Source: a virus. From it: a DNA stretch of 26,450 bases. Below the pieces are notes generated by a model, which did not search any database, had not been told where the DNA came from, and worked only from the letters and a program-made list of their open reading frames with translations. Positions 17,156-24,747 of this stretch are shown in pieces. Position numbers and translations under genes: made by a program. The stretch covers positions 1-26,450 of the IMG/VR virus record IMGVR_UViG_3300042898_001360; one strand, 5' to 3'. Each line of letters opens with the position of its first letter. Positions within the stretch are counted from its first letter, which is position 1.

Positions 17156-18175
17156 CTACAATTTTACATTACCAATTGCTAGCTCATAAGGCAACGTATA
17201 ATCTTTGTTTTCATAGTGATACTTTACAATATCTTCTATGTCTTCAAAGTCTTGTTGCCAAATTGCTAAACTCTCCTGTGAGACTTGAAAGGGATACACT
17301 TGGTTGTATTTATCTATTACAATAAATGTAACTACTATATTCCAGTCAGCCTTATCAGATAATTCTTTAACAAACTTATAGTATGCCATTTTATAATATA
17401 CTACTGCTTGAATCCAGTACTTATAAAATTTAACAGCATCAGGAAAATCTGCTAGATTCTTACCTGTTGTTTTAAGGTCATTAATAAATATAGTCTTTGA
17501 CTCAGAGTCTATTACTACATTATCTAGGATACCCTTAAAACCAAAGGGTAGATAATCAACATCAATTAATAATGGCAACTCATTATGAACTGTGATGTGA
17601 GTATCTTCCTCAGTCCTGTCAAGTTGTAGTAGAGCTCTAACAGAAGTATTATTTCTAAGAACTTCAACACTTTCTTTACAGCCATGCAAAGTAGGTTCAT
17701 CTACTACAGTCTTGTCTAGACTTGATTTAAGAAAAGTAAAGTAATCTTTGTGTTCCTCAGTCAGAATCTTAGCAAGTCTTTGCTCATCTGTCTTTAAGGA
17801 TTGGTGTAAGTTAATTGTGAGTAGTTGTGTGAGTATCTCAGTAGAGTAATCATCCAAATTTAAGGAATCATTTCCAACTGTGCAATGGTATTTAAAAATA
17901 TTATCAATAATTATTTTGTTGTTACCACTTGGTAACTTACCAGGTAGTAACATAAATTGGTCATCAAATGTATGTGGATCAAGTAGTAAACAGTGTAGGA
18001 CACGCCCTGTTACCAGGTGCGCATCCGTACTGTCCTCTCTTTGATTCAAAACATAATGACTGTAAAACATTCTAGGTGAAAACAATAGCTTGTTAATGCT
18101 ACTGTAACTAAAATAGAACTTCTTGTTGTAGAATTGTGTTAGTTCATCAGAACCAGTCAATGTCAGTGGACTCAT
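17156..18175 (-). CDS. PD-(D/E)XK exonuclease (RecB/RecE/Cas4-like)
   Basis: A 339-residue nuclease. The N-terminal FSYSSINKLLFSPRMFY resembles the opening of RecB/Cas4-family nucleases, and G57-R-V-L-H61 matches the conserved GxxxH. The catalytic core is GILD218, then D233-L-K235 in INDLKTTGK, followed by Q256-x3-Y260 (QAVVY), the usual Q-xxx-Y motif. No cysteine cluster for an iron-sulfur centre is apparent, which favours a RecE or DUF3799-type exonuclease over Cas4. It would resect double-stranded ends to make 3' tails for the Sak4-like ATPase and the SSB-like protein encoded upstream in the same block. The ATG lies inside the preceding gene (29-base overlap), implying coupled translation. 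The core motif needs most of the upstream residues, so a much later start is unlikely. Confidence 0.8.
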   Translation of the reverse strand: MSPLTLTGSDELTQFYNKKFYFSYSSINKLLFSPRMFYSHYVLNQREDSTDAHLVTGRVLHCLLLDPHTFDDQFMLLPGKLPSGNNKIIIDNIFKYHCTVGNDSLNLDDYSTEILTQLLTINLHQSLKTDEQRLAKILTEEHKDYFTFLKSSLDKTVVDEPTLHGCKESVEVLRNNTSVRALLQLDRTEEDTHITVHNELPLLIDVDYLPFGFKGILDNVVIDSESKTIFINDLKTTGKNLADFPDAVKFYKYWIQAVVYYKMAYYKFVKELSDKADWNIVVTFIVIDKYNQVYPFQVSQESLAIWQQDFEDIEDIVKYHYENKDYTLPYELAIGNVKL

Positions 18176-19463
18176 TAGTTTGGGTTATTTGATGGTTATT
18201 TGATAAGAGTTCGGTTTCTAGAGTAACTTCTGTGTCTTCAATATCTAGTTCAGCAATCATCTCTCCCATAGCTTCATCTTCTTCCTCAGTAAAGATAGGT
18301 TCCACGTCATCAATGATCTCTCCTATGAATTCATTTAATACAATATCTTCTGAACCAGCTACTCTTTCTTCTTCATCAAACTCAATAGGCAATTCCGGTC
18401 CAACATAGTCATCTTGTACACTATAAGTATAGTTACTACCTAAACTAGCAATATGATCAGGATGTACAGTAATAGTCTTTACAGTAAAGTACTTACTATC
18501 TCCTCTATTTTGGATCTCACTACTCAAATGTTCCATTACAATTTCCAACTTATCTGTAGTAAATTGACCCTTGTTAAGTAAGCTATCACCTATATCATCA
18601 AGATCAGTATATAGAGATCTCATGTTCTTACCCAGGTAACTCACAAGAGACTTAAAGTTAACATGATTCTTAGAATGGATATCTGAAATTCTATTTGCAT
18701 AATTATGAAATAATAACTCAAGATAAATCAAACTCTCAGTGTACCTAGAATTTGCCATAATCTCCATAGCTAGTACATGATTATCTGTATCTGAACTCTT
18801 AAACATTTCACCAAGATGCTCAAACATCTCTCTATCAATGACAGTAGCATCCTCACCATTTAGTATATCAATCACACAAGACTCATCATAGATTGTAAGA
18901 GATTGTAAATGCTCGTACTCTTCTTTGTATTGATCATCAACAATCACTACTCTCTGACTGTATTTAGAACATTTACTATTAGCAATAGCACCATTAACAT
19001 TATTAGCAACAGTCCAAGATATTGCAACCTCTTCATTTTCATAGAACTCAAGAGCAGTTTCAATTTTATCTCTAGTATGTCCATCTAATCTGTGATCAAT
19101 AAGTTGTATAAACTCCTTCAACTCAGAAGTTGGTAGAGTATATGGCCACTTATTTATAGTCATATGGTGTGTGCTTTTAGAACAACCAAAGAAAACATTA
19201 GCTTCTTTGATATTTCTAACAGTTTTGATACCGTATTCTACAGATACATTTTTAAACTTAACTCTTGGTACACTAACTTCTGGTAAGAAATAAATCTTAT
19301 CACCTTGTTGTGGTACATAAGGTGTTTTAACAATGTCCAATAAAGTACTGCTATCTTCAGTAAATGTGCCCAACCAAGAATCAACTTCACAACTTACATG
19401 TTTGGTATCATTAGATGACCAATGTGTATCTAGGTCAAGGTGAAAATATAATATATGTTTCAT
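18147..19463 (-). CDS. Unknown 438-residue protein with acidic tail
   Basis: No family recognised. The N-terminus (MKHILYFHLDLDTHW) and first 110 residues look beta-rich; the middle, about 120-330, is more helical. From about 355 the chain is strongly acidic with clusters such as FDEEER and FTEEEDEAMGEM, and it ends in ESTDIDWF. An acidic tail with a terminal phenylalanine is characteristic of single-stranded-DNA-binding proteins, though nothing else proves such a role. It opens a transcription unit: a terminator lies only 12 bases upstream of its ATG. Its end overlaps the nuclease start by 29 bases, so a role in recombination or replication is plausible. No membrane segment seen. Confidence 0.7.
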   Translation of the reverse strand: MKHILYFHLDLDTHWSSNDTKHVSCEVDSWLGTFTEDSSTLLDIVKTPYVPQQGDKIYFLPEVSVPRVKFKNVSVEYGIKTVRNIKEANVFFGCSKSTHHMTINKWPYTLPTSELKEFIQLIDHRLDGHTRDKIETALEFYENEEVAISWTVANNVNGAIANSKCSKYSQRVVIVDDQYKEEYEHLQSLTIYDESCVIDILNGEDATVIDREMFEHLGEMFKSSDTDNHVLAMEIMANSRYTESLIYLELLFHNYANRISDIHSKNHVNFKSLVSYLGKNMRSLYTDLDDIGDSLLNKGQFTTDKLEIVMEHLSSEIQNRGDSKYFTVKTITVHPDHIASLGSNYTYSVQDDYVGPELPIEFDEEERVAGSEDIVLNEFIGEIIDDVEPIFTEEEDEAMGEMIAELDIEDTEVTLETELLSNNHQITQTNESTDIDWF

Positions 19464-19475
19464 TTTTAATAGTTT

Positions 19476-19498
19476 AAAAAGGGGAGTGTTACCTCCCC
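19476..19498 (-). terminator. Intrinsic terminator after the MoxR-like gene
   Basis: A six-pair stem (GGGGAG at 19481-19486 with CTCCCC at 19493-19498, 6-base loop) is followed by a T-run on the - strand (A-run at 19476-19480). The next ATG is 12 bases further on (19463). Confidence 0.85.
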
Positions 19499-19506
19499 AT
19501 TAATTA

Positions 19507-20676
19507 TTACTTAACTGCCATTTTAACAACATTGTTGTTCATCATCAATTTGCTGAACTTCAATTTGTTACCATTTACAATCTCCTTGATCATGAAATAT
19601 CTCAAGTCATCAGTAAATGCTTTACAGTCTGTAGTCAGTTTAACCAAACGGTCAATCATTGGATCTGTAACTGTTTTAGTACTAGCATGCACTAGGGAAT
19701 AGTTAATTACTCTGGTAGCAATCACACTAGATAAATCTGCACGAAAATCATTGTCTTGACCTACTGCAGATACCAAACTGTTCATAACATATTGCTCATC
19801 TTTAGTCATGATATCTTCCGGACTAATAATTCTATCCAACTTATTATTAATAAACATAGTAAACATAGAACTAAAGTCTGCTCCAACAGAACCTTCACCA
19901 ATCATCTGAACCATAGGTAAGTTATCTTCAAACTTAGGAATAGAACTGATAGCATTGAAGAATGTAGTTACAGATCTTGGATTAATTCTTTGAGTCACAA
20001 GTTCTGGATTCATCAACATAAAGTTGATACATCTACCGTCAATATTTGCTTTCTCCGCCCACTTAGCCCACACATTTACATCATACTTCAATTCAACAGA
20101 TACAAAACGAGTCTTCTGAGCTACATCTAGACTAGTAACATTATAGTCACCATTGTCTGGATTAGTAGTTAAGATAACATGCCAGTTCTTTGGTAGCTTC
20201 CATGATACATATTCTTGTCTATCTAAGATCTCCATTGTTGCTTGCATGAATCTGTGGTCAGCACGAGTATAGTCATCCAATACTAGGAAACCACCCTCAC
20301 CTTTACCTTGAATCCACTCAGGAGCAGCATGAGACATTCTCTTATCTACAATCTTGAAACCTGCTTTCTGAGCTCCACCAATCTGAGCTTCATTAATCCA
20401 TTTAGTTTTACCTTCTGCATTTTCAATTTGAAATTCTTTAACAGGAAAACCCACTAAGTCACCTAGTTCTTCTAACTGAGATAGATTAAGTTTTACAACT
20501 TGCATATTCATCTCTTTACCCAACTGCATAATAGCAGAAGTTTTACCTAGACCTGCATCACCTTCAATATTAATAGCCACAGGAACTTTTCCTTCAGACT
20601 GAATGTGCTGGTTATTGTTAACCATATGCTTAATAAAATCTTTTAACTCTTCTACGTTCAATTGTACTTGATTCAT
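19507..20676 (-). CDS. MoxR-type AAA+ ATPase
   Basis: A 389-residue AAA+ protein. In residues counted from the ATG at 20676, Walker A is GDAGLGKTS (39-47), Walker B is FLVLDDY (130-136), sensor 1 is the asparagine in TTNPDN (172), and QKTRF carries a likely arginine finger (R190). These fit the MoxR/AAA_5 group. A GTG directly before the ATG could also start it, but the ATG preceded by an A-rich leader is preferred. It lies 10 bases downstream of a gene encoding a VWA-domain protein. MoxR ATPases typically work with VWA partners as chaperone-like complexes that remodel proteins or insert metals (RavA-ViaA is the best-known pair). The two likely form one machine here. The target is unknown; virion assembly, host takeover or replication are all possible. 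A terminator follows. Confidence 0.85.
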   Translation of the reverse strand: MNQVQLNVEELKDFIKHMVNNNQHIQSEGKVPVAINIEGDAGLGKTSAIMQLGKEMNMQVVKLNLSQLEELGDLVGFPVKEFQIENAEGKTKWINEAQIGGAQKAGFKIVDKRMSHAAPEWIQGKGEGGFLVLDDYTRADHRFMQATMEILDRQEYVSWKLPKNWHVILTTNPDNGDYNVTSLDVAQKTRFVSVELKYDVNVWAKWAEKANIDGRCINFMLMNPELVTQRINPRSVTTFFNAISSIPKFEDNLPMVQMIGEGSVGADFSSMFTMFINNKLDRIISPEDIMTKDEQYVMNSLVSAVGQDNDFRADLSSVIATRVINYSLVHASTKTVTDPMIDRLVKLTTDCKAFTDDLRYFMIKEIVNGNKLKFSKLMMNNNVVKMAVK

Positions 20677-20686
20677 CACTCTTTTT

Positions 20687-21874
20687 TTATAGTTCTAATT
20701 TAATTACTTTGCCTGGCAGATCATTGTTCATACTTGATCTCTCTGATATAACCCAAAGGACATTACCTTTTGGTTTTACATTTGCATCACATTCTCCATC
20801 TGTGAAATATACTAGGCTTGTATACTTCTTGTTGTTCTCATTATAGTAATCTAGGACAGGATCAAATTCTGTCCCACCTCTTCCTTGTACTTTAAGGTCA
20901 TTCTTACCTCTGTAAGCTTCAATACTGCGGATACTAGTATCACACTGTATTATAGTAATGTCAACACCTGCTTTATAGATATGATGAATCTCATTCATAA
21001 ACTCAAGAAGTTCATCATTACTTACAGAACCTGAGGTATCAATAGCTAGTAGCATGTGTTGTCTCATCTTAATCTTAAGACCAGGATTGTCAGAGAATCT
21101 TCTGTTCTCTTTTCTCCTGATCTTTTTAGTAAAGACTTTAGTACTAACACCAGTAAATCTTCTGATGTAACCTCTCCAGTCAAACTTAGGTGCAACTATT
21201 TCTTCAATGACAATGACCCCTTCAATTTCTCCGGGAACTGATCCTCTCTTCTTGACGGTTTGTTCTTTTGCATCTCCAAGGACTTTTTGTAATTGCTTTT
21301 CAATGAGTTTTTGTTCAGCCTCACTAAGATTCTCAAACTCGTCCCATGTACTATGATCTGGTAAACCCTCACCATCCCCTGAGTCCATTTGGTCACACAA
21401 CTTATCAAACTCTGGAGAACCACTTGTACCATTCTGATCTTTCTCATCCTTTGCTTCTTTAAGTTTATCATAATAATATCTAGCACCTGCTTTTCTATCA
21501 AGATTAAGTTCAGCATAGTCATCAATCATGATACCACCCTCAGGTAGATAATCAACATCAATATACTGATTGATCTCCATGTCCATAGCAATGTTAGCCA
21601 ACTTTCTATCACTGAACTTAAACACAGTAGTAAGATGACCAAATGCAATATGCAATAATTCATGTTTGAGCAAACCAAGTCTATGATTCTCACTCAATCC
21701 TTCCCAGAACTCATCATTTACCACTAACTGATAATTGATACCATTCTTACTGACACCTGCAGTAGGTACCTTTTTACTCCATAGCTTATTCAACATAATG
21801 AGAAAGAACCCGTAATAGGGCTCTTTCAACATTAAATCTTTGGCTGTTTTACTAAGACTCTGTACCTTGTCCAT
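20687..21874 (-). CDS. VWA-domain protein with HExxH motif (DUF2201-like)
   Basis: A 395-residue, two-part protein. The N-terminal half contains H71-E-L-L-H75 followed by FGH, then a conserved ANIAMDMEINQYI stretch. This is the metallopeptidase-like part of DUF2201 proteins. An acidic variable linker lies at about 140-205. The C-terminal half is a von Willebrand A domain with the metal-ion site D279-T-S-G-S283, T335 in GRGGTEFD and D359 in FTDGE. All three MIDAS elements are present, so metal-dependent ligand binding is likely. The MoxR-like ATPase follows 10 bases downstream, forming the classical AAA+/VWA pair. Its start overlaps the preceding gene by 23 bases. Whether the HExxH site cuts proteins or is only structural cannot be judged from sequence. 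Confidence 0.83.
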   Translation of the reverse strand: MDKVQSLSKTAKDLMLKEPYYGFFLIMLNKLWSKKVPTAGVSKNGINYQLVVNDEFWEGLSENHRLGLLKHELLHIAFGHLTTVFKFSDRKLANIAMDMEINQYIDVDYLPEGGIMIDDYAELNLDRKAGARYYYDKLKEAKDEKDQNGTSGSPEFDKLCDQMDSGDGEGLPDHSTWDEFENLSEAEQKLIEKQLQKVLGDAKEQTVKKRGSVPGEIEGVIVIEEIVAPKFDWRGYIRRFTGVSTKVFTKKIRRKENRRFSDNPGLKIKMRQHMLLAIDTSGSVSNDELLEFMNEIHHIYKAGVDITIIQCDTSIRSIEAYRGKNDLKVQGRGGTEFDPVLDYYNENNKKYTSLVYFTDGECDANVKPKGNVLWVISERSSMNNDLPGKVIKLEL

Positions 21875-22274
21875 CCTTTAGTTTTACATTAATTTCAAAT
21901 TTGTCAGCAGGATAACCCATCTGACCTAGGAAGCCAATCATACTATCTGTAAATAACTCCATAAAGAGTTCAATAGATTGATTACTTGCATTGTTTGCTG
22001 TCATTGCAGACAAACATGATCCTGTACTTAACTCACTACCCCCATCTTTAGCAAATGGATTTAGTACCTTAGCAATATGCTTATGACATTTAGGAGCTTG
22101 TTTCTCCCAAATTGCCATATTTCTCTTACCAAACTTGTATAATACAATTAATTCTCCCGAATACTTTTTTACATCAACACCCTCAAGGGCTTGAAATGCT
22201 ACTACTGAATTCTCATCATCTGTTGAACGTAGCATGCTCAACAAGTTCTTTGTTTCTTCTTTGTCAAAAATCAT
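21852..22274 (-). CDS. Unknown 140-residue protein
   Basis: No family recognised. An acidic helical N-terminus (MIFDKEETKNLLSMLR) is followed by mixed structure, a serine/threonine-rich loop (GGSELSTGSCLSAMTA) and a hydrophobic helix (SIELFMELFTDSMIGFLGQM) that is too polar for a clear membrane segment. The start overlaps the previous stop as TAATG and the end overlaps the VWA gene by 23 bases, so it is coupled on both sides. Gene order suggests an accessory to the MoxR/VWA pair, but no motif supports this. Confidence 0.7.
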   Translation of the reverse strand: MIFDKEETKNLLSMLRSTDDENSVVAFQALEGVDVKKYSGELIVLYKFGKRNMAIWEKQAPKCHKHIAKVLNPFAKDGGSELSTGSCLSAMTANNASNQSIELFMELFTDSMIGFLGQMGYPADKFEINVKLKDGQGTES

Positions 22275-22615
22275 TAGTCTTCAATTTTTAAAGTTTTAAT
22301 CATCCATTGTGTAGGTGTATTTATATTATCCACCCATTCTTTTGCTGTAGGAATGTAATTGTTACAGTCCTCTTTTACATGTTGTTCTCCAACATATCTT
22401 ATGTACACTCTCTTTCCCACAGAATTTATAAAATAAGTACCAAATGTTTTTTCACATTCAAATATACCCTCACTGTGGTGACGGAACATTCTGTGTTTAG
22501 AATGACCTATCCATTTTTTTGTTTCATCAAACCATTCATGAATATGCATGTACTCCTCTGGTTCTCCTCCCCATTTACGGGAACTAGAAACTGCGTGTTG
22601 ATACGGATGAGACAT
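22274..22615 (-). CDS. DUF6915-like protein
   Basis: A 113-residue protein if started at the ATG at 22615. The frame is open 11 codons further up, but the family normally begins close to SHPYQHAVSS, and this ATG lies 4 bases after the preceding TGA. Recognisable conserved stretches are SHPYQHAVSSSRKWGG, IHEWFDETK, the histidine-rich HRMFRHHSEGIFECE, VYIRYVGEQHVKEDC and IPTAKEWV. These match my memory of DUF6915, a small family found in bacteria and phages with no assigned function. The clustered histidines suggest metal binding or catalysis, which is inference. The stop overlaps the next ATG. Confidence 0.7.
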   Translation of the reverse strand: MSHPYQHAVSSSRKWGGEPEEYMHIHEWFDETKKWIGHSKHRMFRHHSEGIFECEKTFGTYFINSVGKRVYIRYVGEQHVKEDCNNYIPTAKEWVDNINTPTQWMIKTLKIED

Positions 22616-22619
22616 TAGT

Positions 22620-23036
22620 TCAAGCTTTAGATAATAAATCACCTTCATGAAAATAGTCCTCTGTTTCAGTAATGTAAATAGTGTTATTTACTTTATACTT
22701 ACCAGATGGCACCATAATAGACATAACACCATGACCACCTTCATTATTCCACCAATCCTCAACATCATTTAGAATTGCTTCTTCAGCAAAGTCTGATATA
22801 TCAGAACAAGCACGTGAATCAAGGTCTTTTAAGTTCTCAGCTTTTTCAAGTCCATAAGTTGGTAGGTCTGAGATAGTCTCAAAAGCAGTCTCTTCATCTT
22901 TATCTAATACTTCAGTTGTATATACTACATCTTCAATTGCTCCGGAGTCTCCTCCACCTGCATAATAAATTTTAATTCCGGTCACACCACGGTCAGCCAA
23001 CTGTAATAGAAGGCCTGTTAAATCATTTTCTGTCAT
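22620..23036 (-). CDS. DUF6878-like protein
   Basis: A protein of about 138 residues. Motifs IKIYYAGGGDSGAIEDV in the N-terminal third and WWNNEGGHGVMSI in the C-terminal third match what I recall of DUF6878, a family of unknown function in bacteria and phages. The longer start at 23075 would overlap the GIY-YIG gene by 38 bases. The ATG at 23036 sits one base after that gene's TAG (TAG-T-ATG), a typical coupling arrangement, and is preferred. Its neighbour is another small conserved domain of unknown function, the DUF6915-like gene. Confidence 0.65.
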   Translation of the reverse strand: MTENDLTGLLLQLADRGVTGIKIYYAGGGDSGAIEDVVYTTEVLDKDEETAFETISDLPTYGLEKAENLKDLDSRACSDISDFAEEAILNDVEDWWNNEGGHGVMSIMVPSGKYKVNNTIYITETEDYFHEGDLLSKA

Positions 23037-23037
23037 A

Positions 23038-23463
23038 CTATTTAATTTTGTAAAATCTGCCAAGGATATTGGCATTTAGATATTCTTCTTTCTCAAGCAC
23101 CTCATATTTAAACTGGTGCTTTACTTCTTGGTAAGTTAATTCCATTGCTGAGTAACATATCATCAAGATCTCTCTTTTGATAACAACTCCTGCCTTGTGA
23201 GCATCTTTAAGAGTCTTGTTACTGCTATAATACTTCATGAAGTCAGGTCTGAGCTCCCGGGTATATTTCTTTAGTCTCTTATCTGTAGACATAGCCAAAG
23301 CTTTCTTACCCATTGGTCTCTTTATATTAGCAAAAAAGTTTTTCTTACCAATATATGCAACAGACTTACCATCTATGATAGCAGTCATAATGTAGATGAA
23401 TCCAATACCACCTTGCGGGATACATGTTTCATCAAACTCTTTACCTTTATACTTCCAAGTCAT
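23038..23463 (-). CDS. GIY-YIG-family endonuclease
   Basis: A 141-residue protein. GFIYIM (21-26) and AYIGKK (36-41) form the two halves of the GIY-YIG signature. YSSNKTLKDA (79-88) and the invariant glutamate E113 in TYQEVKHQF follow, then a YLNANILGRFY end with asparagines typical of the fold. It is essentially a stand-alone nuclease domain with no DNA-binding extension. In phages such enzymes act as homing, repair or host-DNA-degrading nucleases. The location inside an operon between a coiled-coil gene and DUF6878 argues for a resident phage function, but free-standing homing cannot be excluded. Its start overlaps the coiled-coil gene by 17 bases. Confidence 0.75.
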   Translation of the reverse strand: MTWKYKGKEFDETCIPQGGIGFIYIMTAIIDGKSVAYIGKKNFFANIKRPMGKKALAMSTDKRLKKYTRELRPDFMKYYSSNKTLKDAHKAGVVIKREILMICYSAMELTYQEVKHQFKYEVLEKEEYLNANILGRFYKIK

Positions 23464-23713
23464 AAATCTCTATCCTTAGTCTTAATTCCATATTCTCTAG
23501 TTCAAATATAGCATTCTTTCTATTTAAGTCTTCTACTTGTTCTTCAAGAAGTTCATTTTGCTCTCTAAGTGTATAATTTTCATCTTTTAACACAGCAATT
23601 TCATCATTTACATCTTCCAATTCTCTTTCAATCTTTTCTCTTAGATTATCAAATTCATCTCTTGCAGAAGATATATGATCTTCTAAATCATTCATTGATC
23701 TTTCTAAACTCAT
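23447..23713 (-). CDS. Small coiled-coil protein (88 residues)
   Basis: Almost the whole chain is a heptad-patterned coiled coil, for example LREKIERELEDVNDEIAVL and LREQNELLEEQVEDLNRKN, with a high share of Glu, Leu, Asn and Lys and no proline. It is likely a dimeric helix that scaffolds or tethers a partner. Its ATG overlaps the primase stop as ATGA and its end overlaps the GIY-YIG gene, so it could be a partner of either. No family assignment is possible from such a repetitive sequence. Confidence 0.75.
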   Translation of the reverse strand: MSLERSMNDLEDHISSARDEFDNLREKIERELEDVNDEIAVLKDENYTLREQNELLEEQVEDLNRKNAIFELENMELRLRIEIYDLEV

Positions 23714-24690
23714 AATGCTTGTTTTAATAGTGGTAATAATTTATCTCTGACAGCTTCAATACCATGGTCTTTGACTGAGTCAGATAGGTCTTTAGACATC
23801 TCAAGCACTACATAACTAAAACCATACTTGTCTTGATATCTCTGAGCAGCTTTGATACCGGGTTCATCATTATCAAACAGTACAATTGTCTTAAAATACC
23901 GTTTACTCAGTTTTCCCATGACTGCCTCACCTATCATTGTATTCTCGCTGTCTGGTGCAATACATTCAACATTCCCTATACCAAGTTTATTAAAACACAT
24001 TAAGTCCTTTAGAGAGGATGTAATGATCAAATACTTGGGCTCATAAGTTAGTTGATCTATACCTTGAACATAATTTTGAACCTTGATAAATTTCTTATCT
24101 AGATTCTTAGGCATGTAGATCTTGTACAACTCACCATCCTGGCGGAAATAACCATAGAGATATGGCTTAGTAAACTTAAATGAAGTCATAGAACCATCTT
24201 CTTCCTTCTTTTCCATAGTAAAGTATGCCAAGGGCACTACGCTATACTTGGCCAAAAGTGTAGAACTAATACTAAAACTTGTCCAGAACTTAGAGTCTTG
24301 GGAATTCCAGTGTCTCATTTCATAGTCTACAACTTTAAACTTGTCATGAAATTTGAACTCAAGTACTACTGGAGCATCATTATGTAAGAGAAACTCTTGA
24401 TAATCATTGATAATCTTATTAGCAGCATGACCTCTTGATGGTAGATTAAATAAACATTTTACTAATTCTATGCTATCACCCTGGTTGCCAGAAGAAAAAT
24501 CCTTGAACTTATAAAAATTTGATGCATCAGTATATATAAACATAGAAGGAACTTTATCCTTTGAGTTAAATGCAGAAAGCATTTTTACATCCTGACCAAT
24601 CAGTCTTTCCTTTAAGTTCAAATAATACTCATATGCCCATTCTCTGGGAACATCCCGTAAATCAGATACTAGATTCTTAGTTGAAATCAT
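23710..24690 (-). CDS. DnaG-type DNA primase (TOPRIM), zinc finger degenerate
   Basis: A 326-residue protein. The N-terminal part has the layout of a CHC2 zinc-finger domain (about 38-80: SAFNSKDKVPSMF, then YKFKDFSSGNQGDSIELV), but the zinc-binding Cys/His positions are replaced. The TOPRIM domain starts at about 219: LIITSSLKDLMCF occupies the place of the usual LIIxEGxxD, with the first glutamate replaced by serine. LFDNDEPG (D273, D275) supplies the DxD pair, and KDLSD (300-304) the last acidic region. Similar zinc-less forms occur in phages of Bacteroidota, so this is probably functional. It makes primers for the PolB encoded downstream. No helicase domain is fused. A terminator lies 10 bases before the ATG. 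Confidence 0.78.
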   Translation of the reverse strand: MISTKNLVSDLRDVPREWAYEYYLNLKERLIGQDVKMLSAFNSKDKVPSMFIYTDASNFYKFKDFSSGNQGDSIELVKCLFNLPSRGHAANKIINDYQEFLLHNDAPVVLEFKFHDKFKVVDYEMRHWNSQDSKFWTSFSISSTLLAKYSVVPLAYFTMEKKEEDGSMTSFKFTKPYLYGYFRQDGELYKIYMPKNLDKKFIKVQNYVQGIDQLTYEPKYLIITSSLKDLMCFNKLGIGNVECIAPDSENTMIGEAVMGKLSKRYFKTIVLFDNDEPGIKAAQRYQDKYGFSYVVLEMSKDLSDSVKDHGIEAVRDKLLPLLKQAL

Positions 24691-24700
24691 AATTTACAAT

Positions 24701-24732
24701 AAAAAAGGGGAGCTCAAGACTGAACCCCCCTT
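24701..24732 (-). terminator. Intrinsic terminator after the SSB-like gene
   Basis: A six-pair stem (AAGGGG at 24705-24710 with CCCCTT at 24727-24732), possibly with inner pairing in its 16-base loop, is followed by a T-run on the - strand (A-run at 24701-24706). The primase ATG follows 10 bases later. Confidence 0.8.
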
Positions 24733-24747
24733 GTTAATAAGGATTCT

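Noticed and set aside
21196-21525. A 109-residue - strand ORF inside the VWA gene
   Set aside because: It is an alternate frame of the acidic linker region of a well-supported gene and has no own motif.
22307-22618. A 103-residue + strand ORF rich in Cys, Phe and Ile
   Set aside because: It is antisense to the DUF6915-like gene, which has clear conserved motifs.
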